From the NCBI GenBank assembly GCA_023411215.1, contig JAEYOY010000088.1:1-27216 (forward strand): 27,216 nucleotides of DNA. The letters are read 5' to 3'. The translations under genes were made by a program, and so were the position numbers. Numbering within the stretch: the stretch's first letter is position 1; each line of letters starts with the position of its first letter. Positions 24,280 through 27,216 of the stretch are shown in pieces. Below the pieces are notes generated by a model that made no database searches, had not been told where the DNA came from, and saw only the letters and a program-made list of their open reading frames with translations. This stretch comes from Bacillota bacterium. Lineage in GTDB: Bacteria; Bacillota; Clostridia; Lachnospirales; Lachnospiraceae.

Positions 24280-24582
24280 ATGGGCGAGAAGTAAAACGGA
24301 AACGAGTTTGCTGAAACGGGAAAACAGGCACTAACTGACGACGATTTAAAAGCGGTGGCGGTGACCTTAGAAAATGCCGCTGGTGCAGCACAAAACCTGA
24401 TATTTGGTTTAGTAATGGTGAAGCCCGATTATATTGTAGAAGAAGGGGTGGTTACGTTTCAAAACAGCAAATACCATGTGATACTTGGAGTGATATTTGG
24501 AATGCTGAAGGATAATGTCACTGCAAGAAAAAAACGTTACCTGAAAGAAAAAATAAAATTTAAAAGGGGATATTTATTATGA
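24280..24582 (+). pseudogene. Interrupted precursor-peptide paralogue
   Basis: AAGGAGG and an ATG at 24280 open a frame reading MGEK, TAA, NGNEFAETGKQALTDDDLKA and VAVT, which aligns with the intact leader at 25352 (MNEKNNGNEFADMEIQELTD-NDLMAVAGG). The premature TAA at codon 5 and loss of the double glycine (VAVT for VAGG) show decay. The frame then stays open for 70 codons to 24582 with a hydrophobic segment (KYHVILGVIFGMLK) unlike the 25352 core. At 24514 a further leader start, ATGTCACTGCAAGAAAAA, resembles the one at 24143 and ends after nine codons. Upstream sequence (24236-24267) also matches that in front of 25352, so whole units were duplicated. Confidence 0.6.
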
Positions 24583-25166
24583 TTAACCGTTCTGAAATGA
24601 AAAAAACAGCAAAAGCGCAGATAAAAGGGAAAATAGGGATTTTATTTGCGTGCCAACTTGTGATAAGCCTTATATCATGGCTTGCAGCTCCGGTTTTCCT
24701 GGCAGGGTTTTTGATTGCGCCTTCCTTCGCGCTTTCAACTATCATGATTTACATTGCATTGACTAAAAACATTCGTCCTTCCCTCGGCGATATTTGGAAG
24801 GGCTTCAATGTGTTTGGAAAGGCCCTTTGGCTTCAGATTATCACAGGGTTTTTTACATTTGCATGGTCATTGCTTTTTATCATTCCGGGCATTGTTAAGG
24901 GCTACGCTTATATAATGGCGCCCTATATCCTTGCGGATAACCCCGGCATGACAGCCCGCGAGGCGCTTAGAGAGAGCAATAATATGACAAAGGGCCATAA
25001 AGGTGAATTATTTGTTCTTTCCTTGTCCTTTATCGGATGGTACCTGCTTATTCCGCTCACCCTAGGACTAATTGTAATTTGGCTGGCTCCGTATACACAT
25101 TCGACACTTGCCAATTATTACGTTGCCATGAAGGATGACAAGCTTGGAGCCACCCAATCAGTATAA
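24579..25166 (+). CDS. DUF975 family membrane protein
   Basis: 195 residues with about five membrane segments. It opens INRSEMKKTAKAQIKGKIGI, then LLFACQLVIS-like hydrophobic helices, and has the family's central TFAWSLLFIIPGIVKGYAYI, then MAPYILADNPGMTAREALRE with SNNMTKGHKGELF, which define DUF975 (PF06161). The ATG overlaps the end of the preceding open frame (TTATGA) and AAAAGGGGA is upstream. Genes of this type occur beside class II bacteriocin genes in Firmicutes, so an immunity or export-accessory role is a reasonable guess, but not established. Codon composition is somewhat GC-richer than the ABC genes upstream, consistent with the island having a separate origin. Confidence 0.85.
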   Translation: MINRSEMKKTAKAQIKGKIGILFACQLVISLISWLAAPVFLAGFLIAPSFALSTIMIYIALTKNIRPSLGDIWKGFNVFGKALWLQIITGFFTFAWSLLFIIPGIVKGYAYIMAPYILADNPGMTAREALRESNNMTKGHKGELFVLSLSFIGWYLLIPLTLGLIVIWLAPYTHSTLANYYVAMKDDKLGATQSV

Positions 25167-25169
25167 TGA

Positions 25170-25304
25170 AGAACCTTATTTTGTGAGAAACTCCTTAAGC
25201 AGGCTTTTGAATGGATAGAAAATTTTCAACAAAGTAAATTTCCGCGTCCCTTTTTCGAAACTCAATTGGATACACAAATAGAAGGCGGTAATATTAATTT
25301 CTAA
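25170..25304 (+). pseudogene. Possible 3' gene remnant after DUF975
   Basis: In the DUF975 frame, after its TAA and a TGA, 44 codons stay open: RTLFCEKLLKQAFEWIENFQ then QSKFPRPFFETQLDTQIEGG and NINF. There is no start codon or ribosome site. The composition looks protein-like, but I do not recognise it; chance is possible. Confidence 0.3.
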
Positions 25305-25351
25305 AATATAGGGTGGCAGTGAAATCTATTAATCTTAAGGAGGAAAAGACG

Positions 25352-25573
25352 ATGAACGAGAAGAATAACGGAAACGAGTTTGCTGATATGGAAATACAGG
25401 AACTAACAGACAACGATTTGATGGCGGTAGCAGGCGGGTACTTTAATAATTGCAAATATGGTACTTATTGTGTTGTTGACGGGCAAGGCCTTATGTTCTG
25501 CACGGAAACGGGGATGTACCATTCGTTACATAAAATACCATGTGGGACTTGTGTTTATAATGCTAAAGGATAA
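25352..25573 (+). CDS. Double-glycine leader peptide with five-Cys core, putative bacteriocin precursor
   Basis: 73 residues. The leader MNEKNNGNEFADMEIQELTD-NDLMAVAGG (29 residues) ends at a double glycine. The 44-residue core YFNNCKYGTYCVVDGQ...CGTCVYNAKG has cysteines at 34, 40, 50, 64 and 67. Its first part (NNCKYGTYC) loosely recalls class II bacteriocins but lacks the YGNGV box. AAGGAGG lies 8 bases before 25352. The frame extends to a GTG at 25313, and that upstream stretch is conserved in front of the broken copy at 24280, so a longer leader cannot be excluded. It has no dedicated neighbour for modification. Mature peptide is expected outside the cell after cleavage during export; an antibacterial or signalling role is inferred. 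Confidence 0.75.
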   Translation: MNEKNNGNEFADMEIQELTDNDLMAVAGGYFNNCKYGTYCVVDGQGLMFCTETGMYHSLHKIPCGTCVYNAKG

Positions 25574-25653
25574 TCAGTAGGAGGGATTTCTGATAGCATG
25601 AAGGAAAATAAGATTGCAGGGGAATATTCATAATGATGACTCCTTGTCAAATC

Positions 25654-25684
25654 ATGGAGTAGGATTCTTTGAAGCCTACTCCAT
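25654..25684 (+). terminator. Strong hairpin after the peptide array
   Basis: ATGGAGTAGG (25654-25663) pairs with CCTACTCCAT (25675-25684) around an 11-base loop. No U-run follows, so termination strength is uncertain, but it sits at the expected end of the peptide transcript. Confidence 0.5.
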
Positions 25685-25757
25685 TACTAGATTTAGAGCT
25701 GTTTATATGTTTTGAGGTTATCAGAACTCCAGGGGCTGTTATGTTATATCTAAGAAT

Positions 25758-25825
25758 ATGATTTATGCGGAAAAAAATATGTTTCATGCAGCGGATGGTT
25801 TTTAGGGCCAGATTTTTGATAGGGT
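25758..25825 (+). promoter_or_regulatory. Second activator-type promoter with 21-bp-phased repeats
   Basis: ATGATTTATGCGG (25758-25770) and ATGTTTCATGCAG (25779-25791) are 21 bases apart, with the same A-rich spacer and following CGGA..GTTTTT block as at 23593-23637. An extended -10 TGA-TAGGGT (25817-25825) falls at nearly the same offset. This implies co-regulation of the secreted protein at 25888 with the peptide array. Confidence 0.68.
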
Positions 25826-25887
25826 AAACGTGAGGGCGGGTGACTTTATTTCGCCCCAAAAACAATGTTCAAAGGAGGTACAACATA

Positions 25888-26964
25888 ATGAAGAAGCGAT
25901 TCACGAGCGTATTGCTCATCCTGTGCATGGCGTTGACCCTGCTGCCTACTACGACACATGCGGCCACTAACTACAAATCCCAACCCACTGAAGGTTGGTT
26001 CTATCTTCGGTGTATGGGCAACTATCTCAATATTGACGCCGATGGCAACGCGGAATTGCGTGACAAAAGCAATACTCCAGCAGGAAACACAAAATTCCGT
26101 ATACATTCCTATGGGAGCGACGTTGGAGCCGGTATGTTTGGCTTTGAGATGGAGGATGGAAGATATTTGGGTTTAGAATTATCGGAAGATGAAATGTTCA
26201 AAAACACAAAGGTGTTGAAGGGGTTACGAGTAAAAGCGCTGAAAGCTGACTTCAAAAAATATATGCTTCGTTGGAACATCAACAGCGAAAACGATAAGGA
26301 TATTTTTAGTATACGTCCGCGGATGCTGAATGATTACTTTATCAATGCCAGTGGGGAAAAGAACGCGGATGGAACCCACATTATTACATGGGAACATGTA
26401 GACCCTGGGGTTTGCGTATGGTATCCGGTTCCTGATGCCCCTCAACATGGCGAATTTCAATTTATCCCCGTTCTACCGGCTATCTTTAGTGTAAAGTCAA
26501 ATAATACTCCCTACAGATTAAAGCCAGAGGGTGACATAATAGGGAAACTCGATCACGGTACGAAAGTGTGGGTTACCGAAATAGAGGGAGACTGGGCGAA
26601 GGTGATTTACAGAAGCAAGACATACTATATGTGGGCGTTGAAGCTTAAAACGGTTAATCCGACCGCAACCGCAGCGGTGGAATTACTGAGTAGACCTTCG
26701 AAAACCACCTACAAGATTGGCAAAGGCTTTGATACTGCTGGGTTACATGTGGTGGACTTAACAGGGGGAAAAGAAACAAACCTCAATGACAAAATCACCT
26801 TCTATATTCAGGAATCAGTGGATGTGGCAGATGGCGGCTACCTACTCAAGGATGAAGTCAAGATAAAGAAAGGCCACAAGTTTAAAAAAGCAGGAGAGGC
26901 TGTAATTATAATGAAATATAAAGGCACAACAATGGGTTCATATTGGATTGAAATAACCAAGTGA
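25888..26964 (+). CDS. Secreted multidomain protein (ricin-like, SH3-like, Ig-like domains)
   Basis: 358 residues from the ATG at 25888, which follows AAAGGAGGT; a longer frame from 25840 lacks a ribosome site. A signal peptide is clear (KKRFTSVLLILCMALTLLPT, cleavage after THA). Residues about 30-190 (GWFYLRCMGNYLNIDADGNA; GRYLGLELSED; FIPVLPAIF end) look like a beta-trefoil/ricin-type carbohydrate-binding module. About 195-255 forms an SH3-like wall-binding domain (TPYRLKPEGDIIGKLDHGTK, then VWVTEIEGDWAKVIY). The C-terminus (SRPSKTTYKIGKGFDTAGLH and VVDLTGG...) is a bacterial Ig-like domain. No sortase motif or catalytic residues were seen. It shares a promoter type with the peptide array, so it may be a cell-surface-binding partner or effector of that system. 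Confidence 0.75.
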   Translation: MKKRFTSVLLILCMALTLLPTTTHAATNYKSQPTEGWFYLRCMGNYLNIDADGNAELRDKSNTPAGNTKFRIHSYGSDVGAGMFGFEMEDGRYLGLELSEDEMFKNTKVLKGLRVKALKADFKKYMLRWNINSENDKDIFSIRPRMLNDYFINASGEKNADGTHIITWEHVDPGVCVWYPVPDAPQHGEFQFIPVLPAIFSVKSNNTPYRLKPEGDIIGKLDHGTKVWVTEIEGDWAKVIYRSKTYYMWALKLKTVNPTATAAVELLSRPSKTTYKIGKGFDTAGLHVVDLTGGKETNLNDKITFYIQESVDVADGGYLLKDEVKIKKGHKFKKAGEAVIIMKYKGTTMGSYWIEITK

Positions 26965-27071
26965 TGTTGTTAACCGGTTACGCCGCCCGCCTGTATAGGT
27001 CATTGGTGTAACTCTCTTTAGATAGGTTTCATGTCAAAAAAACGGATAATGCTGTTTTAGAGTAATTCTAT

Positions 27072-27100
27072 TTGACAAGTAAAGTAAATCATGGTATTCT
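27072..27100 (+). promoter_or_regulatory. Promoter of the T-box transcript
   Basis: TTGACA (27072-27077) and TATTCT (27095-27100) with a 17-base spacer. Transcription should start near 27107. Confidence 0.8.
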
Positions 27101-27119
27101 ACATACAATTTTAAATTCA

Positions 27120-27216
27120 AAAGGCTATGAAGAGAAGTAGTAAATGTTATTAGAGTCACAGAGAGAAGATGGTGGTGCGAATCTTTACAAAGATAACATG
27201 GAAGCAGTCTTGGAGC
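27120..27216 (+). promoter_or_regulatory. T-box leader, stem I (incomplete)
   Basis: Canonical stem-I features follow the promoter: GAGAAGTAGTAA (AGTA-type internal loop), AGAGAG at 27160-27165, a distal stem AAGAT/ATCTT (27166-27170 with 27181-27185) around GGTGGTGCGA, a lower stem ATGTTAT (27144-27150) with ATAACAT (27193-27199), and TTGGAGC at the window end. T-boxes sense uncharged tRNA. The specifier position after TGGAA appears to be GCA (alanine), so the next gene may be an alanyl-tRNA synthetase. The antiterminator/terminator lies outside the window. Confidence 0.8.

Noticed and set aside
25598..25633. Eleven-codon frame MKENKIAGEYS behind AGGAGGG
   Set aside because: It has a ribosome site but is too short and unlike the nearby leaders to call a gene.
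27025..27060. GTTTCATG near 27028 as a third copy of the direct-repeat operator
   Set aside because: Only one half-site matches; there is no partner 21 bases away and the promoter here has a consensus -35.

Overview
The window is low-GC DNA with strong Shine-Dalgarno sites (AGGAGG type), Gram-positive promoters and many intrinsic hairpins. Protein types (a Cthe_2159-like carbohydrate-binding lipoprotein, VTC/DUF4956 pair, DUF975, double-glycine peptides, T-box leader) point to a Firmicute of class Clostridia, probably close to Lachnospiraceae. This assignment is inferred from gene content only.

Layout. (1) 1-2840: two minus-strand subunits of a heterodimeric ABC exporter, divergent from a TetR regulator, with a textbook promoter and a 17-bp palindromic operator between them. 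(2) 2842-3920: a decayed IS66 transposase gene, then several stacked inverted repeats. (3) 4083-7175: a tight operon of a VTC-domain polyphosphate-polymerase-like protein, a DUF4956 membrane protein and a surface lipoprotein of the Cthe_2159 type; a separate membrane protein follows at 7319-8788. (4) 8809-11916: a PlsC-like acyltransferase with a probable 5' frameshift, a UvrA 3' fragment, and an aldo/keto reductase behind a MerR-type promoter with a 19-bp spacer. (5) 11989-19651: a catabolic-looking operon with a ROK-type regulator preceded by three 21-bp palindromic tandem repeats, a TIM-barrel protein, an ion-transporter-superfamily permease, a HyuA-like hydantoinase/oxoprolinase without HyuB, an HExxH protein and an FAD oxidoreductase, closed by a strong terminator. 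(6) 19915-26964: a peptide/defence island with a FtsX/MacB-type ABC permease and its ATPase, then a run of intact and broken small peptide genes with double-glycine leaders, a DUF975 membrane protein and a secreted multidomain protein. (7) 27072-27216: a promoter and the 5' half of a T-box leader that runs off the end.

The most unusual part is region 6. Two promoters about 2.2 kb apart carry the same pair of direct repeats (ATGTTTCATGCAG type) with an exact 21-bp period, just upstream of extended -10 elements. This is the layout used by LytTR-family response regulators in bacteriocin regulons. One promoter faces the peptide array and the other the secreted protein. Within the array, leader and upstream sequences recur in at least two related pairs, some copies ending early or interrupted by UAA codons. 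This suggests repeated duplication and decay of precursor peptides. No dedicated peptidase-transporter, modification enzyme or regulator for the peptides is visible in the window.
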